Of a DNA stretch of 14,809 nt, positions 1 to 6,350 are shown piece after piece (the first letter of the stretch is position 1; each line of letters opens with the position of its first letter). The position numbers and the translations under genes were made by a program. The DNA is taken from assembly GCA_003242425.1 (NCBI GenBank), contig QGUL01000005.1:1-14809 (forward strand), given 5' to 3'. The stretch is from Pseudomonadota bacterium. GTDB taxonomy: Bacteria > Pseudomonadota > Gammaproteobacteria > Burkholderiales > SG8-39. A model generated the notes under the pieces. It made no database searches. It was not told where the DNA came from and saw only the letters and a program-made list of their open reading frames with translations.

Positions 1-248
1 CCGGGGTTTTGGTTTTCTTGCTGGGCCGCCTTTTTCACGCCGTGGTGATGGCGTTTCCCAAAGGGCTCGCCGGTCTCTACGACTCGCATCTCAAACCCCG
101 GCTCGCGCGCCGCAAGGCGCGGCGCAGCGCCGAGATCCCGCCTCCTTCGCCGGAAACCGCCGTCGCCGCCGTACCGGTGGCGGTCGCAGCCCGCGAGGCG
201 GACACGCAACCGCTTTCCGCGGACGCGACACCGCGTCCCGCGCACTGA
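1..248 (+). CDS. urtC: Urea/short-chain amide ABC transporter permease (UrtC type), C-terminal end only
   Basis: This is the 3' end of a gene that begins before the window; the frame is open from the first bases and stops at 246-248. The visible start is a hydrophobic helix (VLVFLLGRLF, then AVVMAFPKGLAGL) of the kind that ends LivM/UrtC-type inner-membrane permeases. A charged, Arg/Ala/Pro-rich tail of about 55 residues follows and is probably cytoplasmic and disordered; it is longer than I expect for the family. The assignment to UrtC rests mainly on position: urtD begins 10 nt after the stop and urtE follows, the standard urtCDE order. Such permeases form the membrane channel with UrtB and are powered by UrtD and UrtE. 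An FmdE/FmdF-type amide permease is an equally compatible name, given the formamidase genes downstream. Confidence 0.72.
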   Translation, partial: GVLVFLLGRLFHAVVMAFPKGLAGLYDSHLKPRLARRKARRSAEIPPPSPETAVAAVPVAVAAREADTQPLSADATPRPAH

Positions 249-258
249 GGACGGAAGC

Positions 259-999
259 ATGAGCAACGCCGTGGCACTGGCAGTCGAGGACCTCACCGTC
301 TCCTTCGACGGCTTCAAGGCGGTGGACGGTCTCAACCTCTACGTGGACGAGAACGAACTGCGCGTCGTGATCGGGCCGAACGGCGCGGGCAAGACCACGC
401 TGCTCGATCTCATCTGCGGCCGCACCAAGGCGACTTCGGGCTCGGTGCGCTTCAAGGAGCGTGAGCTGACGAAGATGAGCGAGCACCAGATCGTGCGCGC
501 GGGCGTGGGCCGCAAATTCCAGACGCCCTCGATCTACGAAAACCTCACCGTGTTCGAGAACCTCGAAGTGTCCTTCCCGCGCGGCCGCACCGTGCTCGGC
601 GCGATGTTCTTCCGCCGCACGGCCGAGGTGGAGGAACGCATCCACCGCGTCGCCGAGGAGATCTTCCTCGCCGACCGGCTGCACGAACCGGCCGAGCTGC
701 TCTCGCACGGCCAGAAGCAATGGCTGGAGATCGGGATGCTGCTCATGCAGGAGCCCGAGCTGATGATGCTCGACGAGCCCGTCGCCGGCATGAGCGTGTC
801 GGAACGCGAACGCACCGCCGAACTCCTCAAGCGCATCAGCAAGGGCCGTTCGGTGATCGTGATCGAGCACGACATGGAGTTCGTCGCCTCCATCGCGCAC
901 CGGGTCACGGTGCTGCACCAGGGGAAACTGCTCGCCGAAGGCAGCATGGAGGCGGTGCAGAAGAACCCCAAGGTCATCGAAGTCTATCTGGGACATTGA
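259..999 (+). CDS. urtD: Urea/amide ABC transporter ATP-binding protein UrtD
   Basis: A 246-residue ATPase of the branched-chain amino acid/urea importer class, expected on the cytoplasmic face of the inner membrane, where it hydrolyses ATP to drive uptake of urea or short-chain amides. The Walker A motif GPNGAGKTT lies at residues 39-47. The signature motif is LSHGQKQ (148-154) rather than the usual LSGGQ; the histidine form followed by WLEIGMLLMQ is typical of UrtD. Walker B LMMLDEP is at 168-174, followed by VAGM, and the H-loop histidine is about residue 204 (IEHDMEF). Length is normal for the family. The ATG is preceded by a GAGGA-type ribosome binding site. It lies 10 nt after urtC and 10 nt before urtE, so the three are surely cotranscribed. 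The adjacent formamidase leaves open whether urea or formamide is the main substrate. Confidence 0.93.
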   Translation: MSNAVALAVEDLTVSFDGFKAVDGLNLYVDENELRVVIGPNGAGKTTLLDLICGRTKATSGSVRFKERELTKMSEHQIVRAGVGRKFQTPSIYENLTVFENLEVSFPRGRTVLGAMFFRRTAEVEERIHRVAEEIFLADRLHEPAELLSHGQKQWLEIGMLLMQEPELMMLDEPVAGMSVSERERTAELLKRISKGRSVIVIEHDMEFVASIAHRVTVLHQGKLLAEGSMEAVQKNPKVIEVYLGH

Positions 1000-1009
1000 G
1001 GAGACGGAG

Positions 1010-1696
1010 ATGTTCGAAGTGAAAGAGCTCGTGTCGGGCTACGGCCAGAGCGAAGTGCTGCACGGCGTCTCCATGCAGGCCGCCAAGGGCGAGATCGTCA
1101 CGCTCCTCGGCCGCAACGGCATGGGCAAGACCACGCTTTTCAAGACGCTGATGGGCATCCTGCCCGCGCGCAAAGGCGAGGTGCGGGTGGACGGCGCGGA
1201 GCTGTCGAAGCTGGAGAGCTTCGAGCGCGTCGCCAGAGGCATCGCCTATGTACCGCAGGGGCGCATGGTGTTTCCCACGCTCACCGTGGAGGAAAACATC
1301 CGCACCGGCTTCCGGCGCGGCATGACGCGCGTGCCGGAGGAGATCTACACGCTTTTCCCGGTGCTCTTCGACATGCGCAAGCGGCGCGCGGGCAATCTGT
1401 CCGGCGGGCAGCAACAGCAGCTAGCCATCGCCCGCGCGCTCGTCACCGAACCCAAGGTGCTGCTGCTCGACGAGCCGACCGAGGGCATCCAGCCTTCGAT
1501 CATCAAGGACATCGCGCGCAGCCTGAAGGAGATCCGCAAGCTCAAGGGCCTCACCATCGTCGTCTCCGAGCAGGTCCTGAGCTTCGCGCTGGAGATCGCT
1601 GACCGGCTGCTGGTCATCGACCGCGGCCGCATTGTTCACGAAACCCCGGGCAGCAGCGCCGATCCGCAGACGATCGGCCGCTACCTCTCCGTTTAA
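1010..1696 (+). CDS. urtE: Urea/amide ABC transporter ATP-binding protein UrtE
   Basis: A 228-residue second ATPase of the importer, forming a heterodimer with UrtD on the cytoplasmic side. Walker A GRNGMGKTT is at residues 34-42, the canonical signature LSGGQQQQ starts at residue 130, and Walker B VLLLDEP is at 150-156. The following TEGIQPSII is characteristic of UrtE and separates it from the related LivF. The switch region reads VSEQ, a glutamine where many ABC ATPases have histidine; this is usual in LivF/UrtE proteins. The family stretch GIAYVPQGR is also present. The ATG follows a GGAG-type site, 10 nt after urtD. The stop is TAA at 1694-1696, with 22 nt before the formamidase start, so the transporter and the enzyme are probably one transcription unit. 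Confidence 0.93.
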   Translation: MFEVKELVSGYGQSEVLHGVSMQAAKGEIVTLLGRNGMGKTTLFKTLMGILPARKGEVRVDGAELSKLESFERVARGIAYVPQGRMVFPTLTVEENIRTGFRRGMTRVPEEIYTLFPVLFDMRKRRAGNLSGGQQQQLAIARALVTEPKVLLLDEPTEGIQPSIIKDIARSLKEIRKLKGLTIVVSEQVLSFALEIADRLLVIDRGRIVHETPGSSADPQTIGRYLSV

Positions 1697-1707
1697 CGCA
1701 CGCCACC

Positions 1708-1713
1708 AAGGAG
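1708..1713 (+). promoter_or_regulatory. Ribosome binding site of fmdA
   Basis: AAGGAG lies 5 nt before the ATG at 1719. It decides the formamidase start: an in-frame upstream codon at 1632 would overlap urtE by about 65 nt and has no such site. The protein from 1719 also begins where FmdA proteins normally do. Confidence 0.85.
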
Positions 1714-1718
1714 TCATC

Positions 1719-2948
1719 ATGGCCGAGACGCTCATCAAAATCGATCTCAACCAGTCGCCCTACGAAAACGAGATGGTGCACAACCGCTGGCACCCCGACA
1801 TTCCGATCGCGGCGTGGGTGAATCCGGGCGACGACTTCATCGTGCAGACCTACGACTGGACCGGCGGCGCCATCAAGAACGACGATTGCGCCGACGACGT
1901 GCGCGATGTCGATCTCACGACCGTGCACTTCCTCTCCGGGCCGGTCGGCGTGAAAGGCGCCGAGCCGGGCGACCTGCTGGTGGTCGATCTGCTCGACATC
2001 GGCGCGCTGCCGGACAGCCAGTGGGGCTTCAACGGGTTCTTCTCGAAGAAGAACGGCGGCGGCTTCCTCACCGACCACTTTCCGTTCGCGCAGAAATCCA
2101 TCTGGGATTTCCACGGCCTGTTCACCACTTCGCGCCACGTGCCCGGCGTGCGCTTCCCCGGACTCATCCATCCGGGCCTGATCGGCTGCCTGCCGGACCG
2201 CAAGCTGCTGGAGACCTGGAACAAGCGCGAAGCCGAGCTCATCGCCACCAGTCCCGACCGTGTGCCGCCGCTCGCCTGCCCGCCTTTCGCGAAGACCGCG
2301 CACTGCGGCAAGGCCCAAGGGGAACTGAAGGCGAAGATCGCGGCCGAGGGCGCGCGCACGGTGCCGCCGCGCGAGCACGGCGGCAACTGCGACATCAAGG
2401 ACCTGTCGCGCGGCTCGCGCATCTACTTCCCCGTGTACGTGCCCGGCGGCGGGCTTTCGGTCGGCGACCTGCACTTCAGCCAGGGCGACGGCGAGATCAC
2501 TTTCTGCGGCGCCATCGAAATGGCGGGCTGGGTGCACATGCGCGTCGACCTCATCAAGGACGGCGTGGCGAAGTACGGCATCAGGAACCCGATCTTCAAG
2601 CCGAGCCCGATCGTGCCGCGCTACGACGATTTCCTGATCTTCGAAGGCATCTCGGTGGACGAGCAGGGCAGGCAGCACTACCTCGACGTGCACATCGCCT
2701 ACCGTCAGGCCTGCCTCAACGCCATCGAGTACCTGAAGAAGTTCGGCTACTCGGGTGCGCAGGCCTACGCGATTCTCGGCACCGCGCCGGTGCAGGGCCA
2801 CATCAGCGGCGTGGTCGATATCCCGAACGCCTGCGCCACGTTGTGGCTGCCGACGCAGATCTTCGAGTTCGACATCAACCCCGGCGCCTCCGGTCCGGTC
2901 AAGGCCATCTCCGGCGGTGTCGACGTGCCGATGTCTCCGGACCTCTGA
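1719..2948 (+). CDS. fmdA: Formamidase (acetamidase/formamidase family)
   Basis: A 409-residue cytoplasmic enzyme of the FmdA/AmdA family, which hydrolyses formamide to formate and ammonium and may act on acetamide or related short amides. Length matches the Methylophilus-type formamidase (a little over 400 residues). Family hallmarks are the run around GGNCDIKDLSRGSRIYFPV (from about residue 222), then GDLHFSQGDGE (249-259) followed by FCGAIEMAGWV, and a C-terminal region with NACATLWLP. Such proteins are not related to nitrilase-type AmiF amidases. It starts 22 nt after urtE and is followed after 11 nt by fmdB. The order transporter-fmdA-fmdB-porin resembles the amide-utilisation gene set known from Methylophilus methylotrophus, supporting formamide or short amides as substrate. 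Expression is likely tied to nitrogen limitation or amide induction, but the promoter lies outside the window. Formamidase versus acetamidase cannot be settled from sequence alone. Confidence 0.93.
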   Translation: MAETLIKIDLNQSPYENEMVHNRWHPDIPIAAWVNPGDDFIVQTYDWTGGAIKNDDCADDVRDVDLTTVHFLSGPVGVKGAEPGDLLVVDLLDIGALPDSQWGFNGFFSKKNGGGFLTDHFPFAQKSIWDFHGLFTTSRHVPGVRFPGLIHPGLIGCLPDRKLLETWNKREAELIATSPDRVPPLACPPFAKTAHCGKAQGELKAKIAAEGARTVPPREHGGNCDIKDLSRGSRIYFPVYVPGGGLSVGDLHFSQGDGEITFCGAIEMAGWVHMRVDLIKDGVAKYGIRNPIFKPSPIVPRYDDFLIFEGISVDEQGRQHYLDVHIAYRQACLNAIEYLKKFGYSGAQAYAILGTAPVQGHISGVVDIPNACATLWLPTQIFEFDINPGASGPVKAISGGVDVPMSPDL

Positions 2949-2959
2949 GGAGCACTGCC

Positions 2960-3286
2960 ATGCCCGTCTACGAGTATCTGTGCGCGGAGTGCGGACCGTT
3001 CACCGTGCTGCGTGCCATGGAAGAGCGCGGCGAGCCGCACGAATGTCCCGCCTGCCTGCAGCCCGCGCCGCGCGTGCTGCTCAGCGCGCCGGCGCTCGCC
3101 ACCATGCCCGCCGCGGCGCGCGCCGCGCACGCGATCAACGAACGCGCGGCGCACGAGCCCAAACGCGCCCACGGTCCGGGCTGCGGTTGCTGCGGCGGCA
3201 CGCCAAAGCCCGCCGGCCGCACGGCGCTGTCGCCCGACGGCAGGAAAAGCTTCCCCGGCGCGAGGCCCTGGATGATCAGCCATTGA
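2960..3286 (+). CDS. fmdB: FmdB-type zinc-ribbon protein
   Basis: A 108-residue protein opening with MPVYEYLCAECG, the hallmark of the FmdB family of small putative regulators. Four cysteines form two CxxC pairs (C8/C11 and C29/C32), predicting a zinc ribbon over the first 35-40 residues. The Ala/Arg-rich remainder is probably flexible. It carries a second cysteine cluster, CGCC at 75-78 inside a glycine-rich turn, which may bind another metal. In Methylophilus this protein is proposed to regulate amide-induced formamidase; many FmdB homologues have no proven role. The ATG at 2960 follows a GAGGAG site 11 nt after the fmdA stop, so translation is probably linked to fmdA. The in-frame region upstream of 2960 is a shadow of fmdA and was not included. 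Confidence 0.88.
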   Translation: MPVYEYLCAECGPFTVLRAMEERGEPHECPACLQPAPRVLLSAPALATMPAAARAAHAINERAAHEPKRAHGPGCGCCGGTPKPAGRTALSPDGRKSFPGARPWMISH

Positions 3287-3305
3287 AGGCGTCGCGCGCA
3301 TGAAA

Positions 3306-3337
3306 GGACGGCGCACCGCCCGGACGGCGCGCCGGTC
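3306..3337 (+). repeat. Short imperfect tandem repeat before the porin gene
   Basis: Two adjacent 16-nt units (3306-3321 and 3322-3337) share GGACGGCGC at their starts and match at 13 of 16 positions. They lie in the 84-nt gap between fmdB and the porin. The spacing and GC-richness would allow an RNA hairpin or a binding site, but nothing proves a role; it may be chance in high-GC DNA. Confidence 0.4.
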
Positions 3338-3370
3338 GGAAGCAGAAATCTTCACCTTCAGGGAGTCACG

Positions 3371-4542
3371 ATGAACAGCCAACACCACGCGTCCGCTTCG
3401 CCGGCGCGCCGTCCCGCTCTTGCTTGCAGTCTTGCCGCGGCGGTTTTACTTGCCGCGTCCGGCGCCGCACAGGCCGGCGCCACCATCAACGGCCCGGGCG
3501 ACAGCTGGTTCTCCATCGGCGCCGGCATGCGTCTGTCCTACACCAGCGCCGAGGACGCCGCGCCCGACGGTTCGCGCTCCAACGATTTCGAGATCGACAG
3601 CGTGCGGATCTTCACCAGCGGCCAGCTCATGAAAGGCCTCAAGGCCACGATCAACTTCGAGAAGGCGCCGGACGAGGACGTGCGCATCCTCGACGCCATG
3701 GCGCAGTTCGAGTTTTACGACACCTTCAACGTCTGGGCGGGCCGGTTTCTGCCGCCCAGCGACCGCGCCAACCTGGCCGGACCGTACTTCGCGTCGAGCT
3801 GGCTCTATCCCTTGTGTCGCAGTATCCGGCGCGCTTCGCCGGACGCGACAACGGCGTGGCGGTGTGGGGCAAGCCCATGGGCGGCAAGCTGGTCTATGCC
3901 TTCGGCGCGTTCGAGGGGCACAACAACGAGGCGGGCGCGTCGAACGACGGCGACAACCTGCTCTACGCCGGCCGGATTTCCTATTCCTTCTTCGATCCGG
4001 AGCCGGCGCCCGGCTACTACGTGTCGAACACCTACTACGGTTCGAACGACATTCTCACCGTCGGCGCGGTCTACATGTACCAGAGCGACGGCGTGGGCGT
4101 GCCGGGCAATGCCGACGCGTACAAGGGCTACAACCTCGACGTCCTGTTCGAGAAGAAGCTGGGCGCCGACAGCGCGCTCACCCTGGAGGGCGCCTACTAC
4201 CGCTACGATTTCGATGTGCCCGACTGTGGAACCTTTGGCGCCGGGCCGTGCCCGGGCGGTGATAATATCGGCGGCCTGACGGCCGGCAAAGCCTGGCTCG
4301 CTTCGGCGGCGTACCTCATTCCCGGCAAGTTCGGCATCGGCCAGCTGCAGCCCTACGTGCGCTACCAGCATTTCAAGCGCGACGAGGACGACACCAAGAT
4401 GCGGCAGTTCGACATCGGTGTGAACTACGTGATGAAGGGGCACGATGCCCGCATCTCCGCCACCTATTCGGTGTTCAAGGACGAAGGCGGCGCGGACGAG
4501 AATCTCGACGCCTTCATCATCGGCGTACAGTTGATGTACTGA
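3371..4542 (+). CDS. FmdC-like outer-membrane porin, reading frame broken by an apparent 1-nt deletion
   Basis: Two overlapping frames together encode one beta-barrel porin of about 390 residues. The first (3371 to about 3814, 148 codons) begins with a signal peptide: positive residues, a hydrophobic core LAAAVLLAA, and AQA-G at the cleavage point near residue 35. It continues with porin-like strands (FSIGAGMRLSYTS, ATINFEKAP, NVWAGRFLPPSDRANLAGP). The second frame takes over at about 3814 (VSQYPARFAGRDNGVAVWG) and runs to 4542 with alternating aromatic strands and an aromatic C-terminus (GVQLMY). Joining WLYPL to VSQYPA needs a -1 shift, as if one base, probably a G, were missing at 3812-3816. 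An AGGGAG site precedes the ATG by 5 nt. The position after fmdAB matches the fmdC porin of Methylophilus, so it probably admits amides or urea through the outer membrane. If the deletion is real, the gene is inactive; a sequencing error is equally possible. Confidence 0.85.
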
Positions 4543-4586
4543 GGCGGGGCCTCTTGGGGAGAGAAGCGAACAACGACAACACGACG

Positions 4587-4611
4587 AAACGGGGCGCCTG
4601 GCGCCCCGTTT
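4587..4611. terminator. Bidirectional rho-independent terminator between porin and rhlE
   Basis: A perfect 11-bp stem, AAACGGGGCGC (4587-4597) pairing with GCGCCCCGTTT (4601-4611), closes on a CTG loop. A short T run (TTTTA) follows on the plus strand and, by symmetry, TTTCG on the minus strand. It sits between the stops of two convergent genes, 45 nt after the porin and 18 nt after the helicase on the other strand, so it can serve both. Confidence 0.88.
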
Positions 4612-4628
4612 TACTTCGTGCGGCCGCT

Positions 4629-6029
4629 TCAGTGGCCGCGCAGCAGCGCGGCTGTCTGGGGACGGCTGTCGTGACGGCGGCGTTCGTTGCGCGGCGTTTC
4701 GGCGCGGATATCGCCGCCGCGTGCTTTGCGGCCGAGGGCCGGCTTGCCGCCGCCGAACTGCGGTTTCCCGCCGAACCCGTCTTTGCCCGTTGAGGCTTTG
4801 CCGAAGGCCGCATTGCCGTTGGCGCGGCCGCTTTGCGGTTTGCGCTCGGGCCTGCTGCGCGGCGCCGGTTCGACGAATTTCTCGTTGGGCTCGAAACCCG
4901 GGACGATCTCGCGTTCCAGCTTGCGTTTCAGCAGCCGCTCGATGTCGCGCATGAGCGGCGCCTCTTCGCGCGCGACGAGCGAAACCGCCACGCCGCTCGC
5001 GCCCGCGCGGCCGGTGCGGCCGATGCGGTGCACATAATCCTCCGGCACGTTCGGCAGCTCGAAGTTGACGACGTGCGGCAGGGCTTCGATGTCGAGGCCG
5101 CGCGCGGCCACGTCGGTGGCCACCAGCACGCGCACCTTGCCGCGCTTGAACTGTTCCAGCGCGCGCGTGCGCTGGCCCTGCGACTTGTTGCCGTGGATGG
5201 CGGCCGCCTCGATGTTCGCGCGGCTCAGTTGCTCCGCCAGCCGGTCGGCGCCGTGCTTGGTGCGCGTGAACACCAGCACCTGTTGCCAGTCGTTCGCCGA
5301 CACCAGATGCGTCAGCAGCTCGCGCTTGCGCGACTGGTCGACCGGATGCACGCGCTGCGTCACGAGCTCCGATTCCAGATTGCGGCGCGCGACTTCGACC
5401 ACCGCCGGATCGTTCATCAGCGAGTCGGCGAGCCTGCGGATCTCGGGCGAGAAAGTGGCCGAGAACAGCACGTTCTGCCGGTCCTTGCGGAGCAGCGCCA
5501 TGATGCGCCGGATGGCGTGGATGAAGCCCATGTCGAGCATGCGGTCGGCTTCGTCCAGCACCAGCAGTTCCACCTTGGAGAGATCGATGCTGCGCTGCTG
5601 CACGTGATCGAGCAGCCGGCCGGGCGTGGCGACGACGATGTCCACGCCGCGGCGCAGCGCGTCGGTCTGCGCACGCATGTTCACGCCGCCGTAGATCATG
5701 GTGGAGTGGAGGCGCAGATACTTGCCGTAGGCGCGCACGCTGTCGTGTACCTGCGCGGCGAGCTCGCGCGTCGGCGTGAGGATCAGCGCGCGCACCGGGT
5801 GACGCGCCGGCGAAGTGCTGGCGGTCGCGTGCACCGACAGGCGTTGCAGCAGCGGCAGCGTGAAGCCGGCGGTCTTGCCGGTGCCCGTCTGGGCGGCGGC
5901 CAGCACGTCGCGCCCCTGGAGGATGAGCGGAATGGCCTGCGCCTGGATGGGCGTGGGCTCGGTGTAACCCTGTTCGCCGACGGCGCGCAGAATGTCGGCC
6001 GACAGGCCGAGGGTATCGAATCGAGTCAA
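4629..6029 (-). CDS. rhlE: DEAD-box ATP-dependent RNA helicase RhlE
   Basis: A 466-residue cytoplasmic RNA helicase of the RhlE branch, involved in RNA unwinding, ribosome maturation or RNA decay. Counted from the TTG at 6029, the Q motif (TEPTPIQ) ends at residue 29, motif I AQTGTGKT is at 46-53, PTRELA and TPGR follow, motif II DEAD is at 159-162, motif III SAT at 190-192, and motif [10 protein letters not shown] at 334-341. The last 80 or so residues form a basic, Gly/Lys/Arg-rich disordered tail with repeated FGG/FGK units, a usual RNA-binding extension. The TTG start is preferred because CAGGAG lies 6 nt upstream and the protein then begins [16 protein letters not shown], as RhlE proteins do. 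The in-frame codon at 6047 (another TTG) lies upstream of that site. Convergent with the porin operon. Confidence 0.95.
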   Translation of the reverse strand: MTRFDTLGLSADILRAVGEQGYTEPTPIQAQAIPLILQGRDVLAAAQTGTGKTAGFTLPLLQRLSVHATASTSPARHPVRALILTPTRELAAQVHDSVRAYGKYLRLHSTMIYGGVNMRAQTDALRRGVDIVVATPGRLLDHVQQRSIDLSKVELLVLDEADRMLDMGFIHAIRRIMALLRKDRQNVLFSATFSPEIRRLADSLMNDPAVVEVARRNLESELVTQRVHPVDQSRKRELLTHLVSANDWQQVLVFTRTKHGADRLAEQLSRANIEAAAIHGNKSQGQRTRALEQFKRGKVRVLVATDVAARGLDIEALPHVVNFELPNVPEDYVHRIGRTGRAGASGVAVSLVAREEAPLMRDIERLLKRKLEREIVPGFEPNEKFVEPAPRSRPERKPQSGRANGNAAFGKASTGKDGFGGKPQFGGGKPALGRKARGGDIRAETPRNERRRHDSRPQTAALLRGH

Positions 6030-6350
6030 ATTGTGCTCCTGGCGCAATGCGCCGTTGCGGGAGCAGCAGGATGCGGGTGCGCTTTGCGCACGGACGGTCC
6101 TGAGCCGTTCCCTATCGACCTGCTACCGACACGAGGCCGACAGAACCGGTTCAGGCAGAATGCTTGGTGAAAGAGTCGGTGCCGCGCAAGCGCGGCCGCG
6201 AGGGACTCGGGCCGCAAACCGGATGAGGCGGCCGGTGAATCCTGCGCGCACTATACAGGTTTTCGGCCGCTCATGCGGACTTATTCGTCGCCCAGACGAC
6301 TTCTTGCCGCAAGGACATGCGCACGTGCGCGGTTTCGTTGCGCTCCGGGA
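6030..6350. other. Non-coding stretch: rhlE leader and 3' region of the large gene
   Basis: These 321 nt hold no convincing gene on either strand. The part next to rhlE can form small hairpins: GTGCGC (6077-6082) with GCGCAC (6086-6091) around a TTT loop, and GGACGG (6092-6097) with the following CCGTTC, using one G-U pair. On the minus strand TATAGT (plus coordinates 6250-6255) is a candidate -10 box for rhlE, which would give a leader of about 215 nt, but no good -35 box is seen at the right distance. A 12-nt palindrome GCGCACGTGCGC lies at 6319-6330, just after the stop of the large minus-strand gene; it lacks a T tract and is not called a terminator. Confidence 0.45.

Noticed and set aside
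1632..1718. Earlier start for the formamidase at 1632
   Set aside because: It would overlap urtE by about 65 nt, lacks a ribosome binding site and adds residues not seen in the family; the ATG at 1719 with AAGGAG is better.
3808..3818. Programmed -1 frameshift in the porin gene
   Set aside because: No slippery heptamer and no recognisable stimulatory hairpin directly downstream; a missing base is simpler.
3815..4279. Continuation of the porin's first frame to 4279
   Set aside because: After WLYPL the translation turns into Arg/Thr/Ser/Ala-rich sequence with no strand pattern, while the other frame carries clear porin sequence.
4833..6170. A 445-codon plus-strand frame opposite rhlE
   Set aside because: Antisense to all the helicase motifs, and His/Arg/Ala-rich without structure.
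6250..6280. Complete sigma-70 promoter for rhlE
   Set aside because: Only a TATAGT -10 candidate is present; no acceptable -35 box lies 16-18 nt upstream, so it is mentioned but not called as a promoter.
6319..6330. Palindrome GCGCACGTGCGC as a terminator or operator
   Set aside because: It has no loop or T tract and such GC palindromes are common by chance at this base composition.
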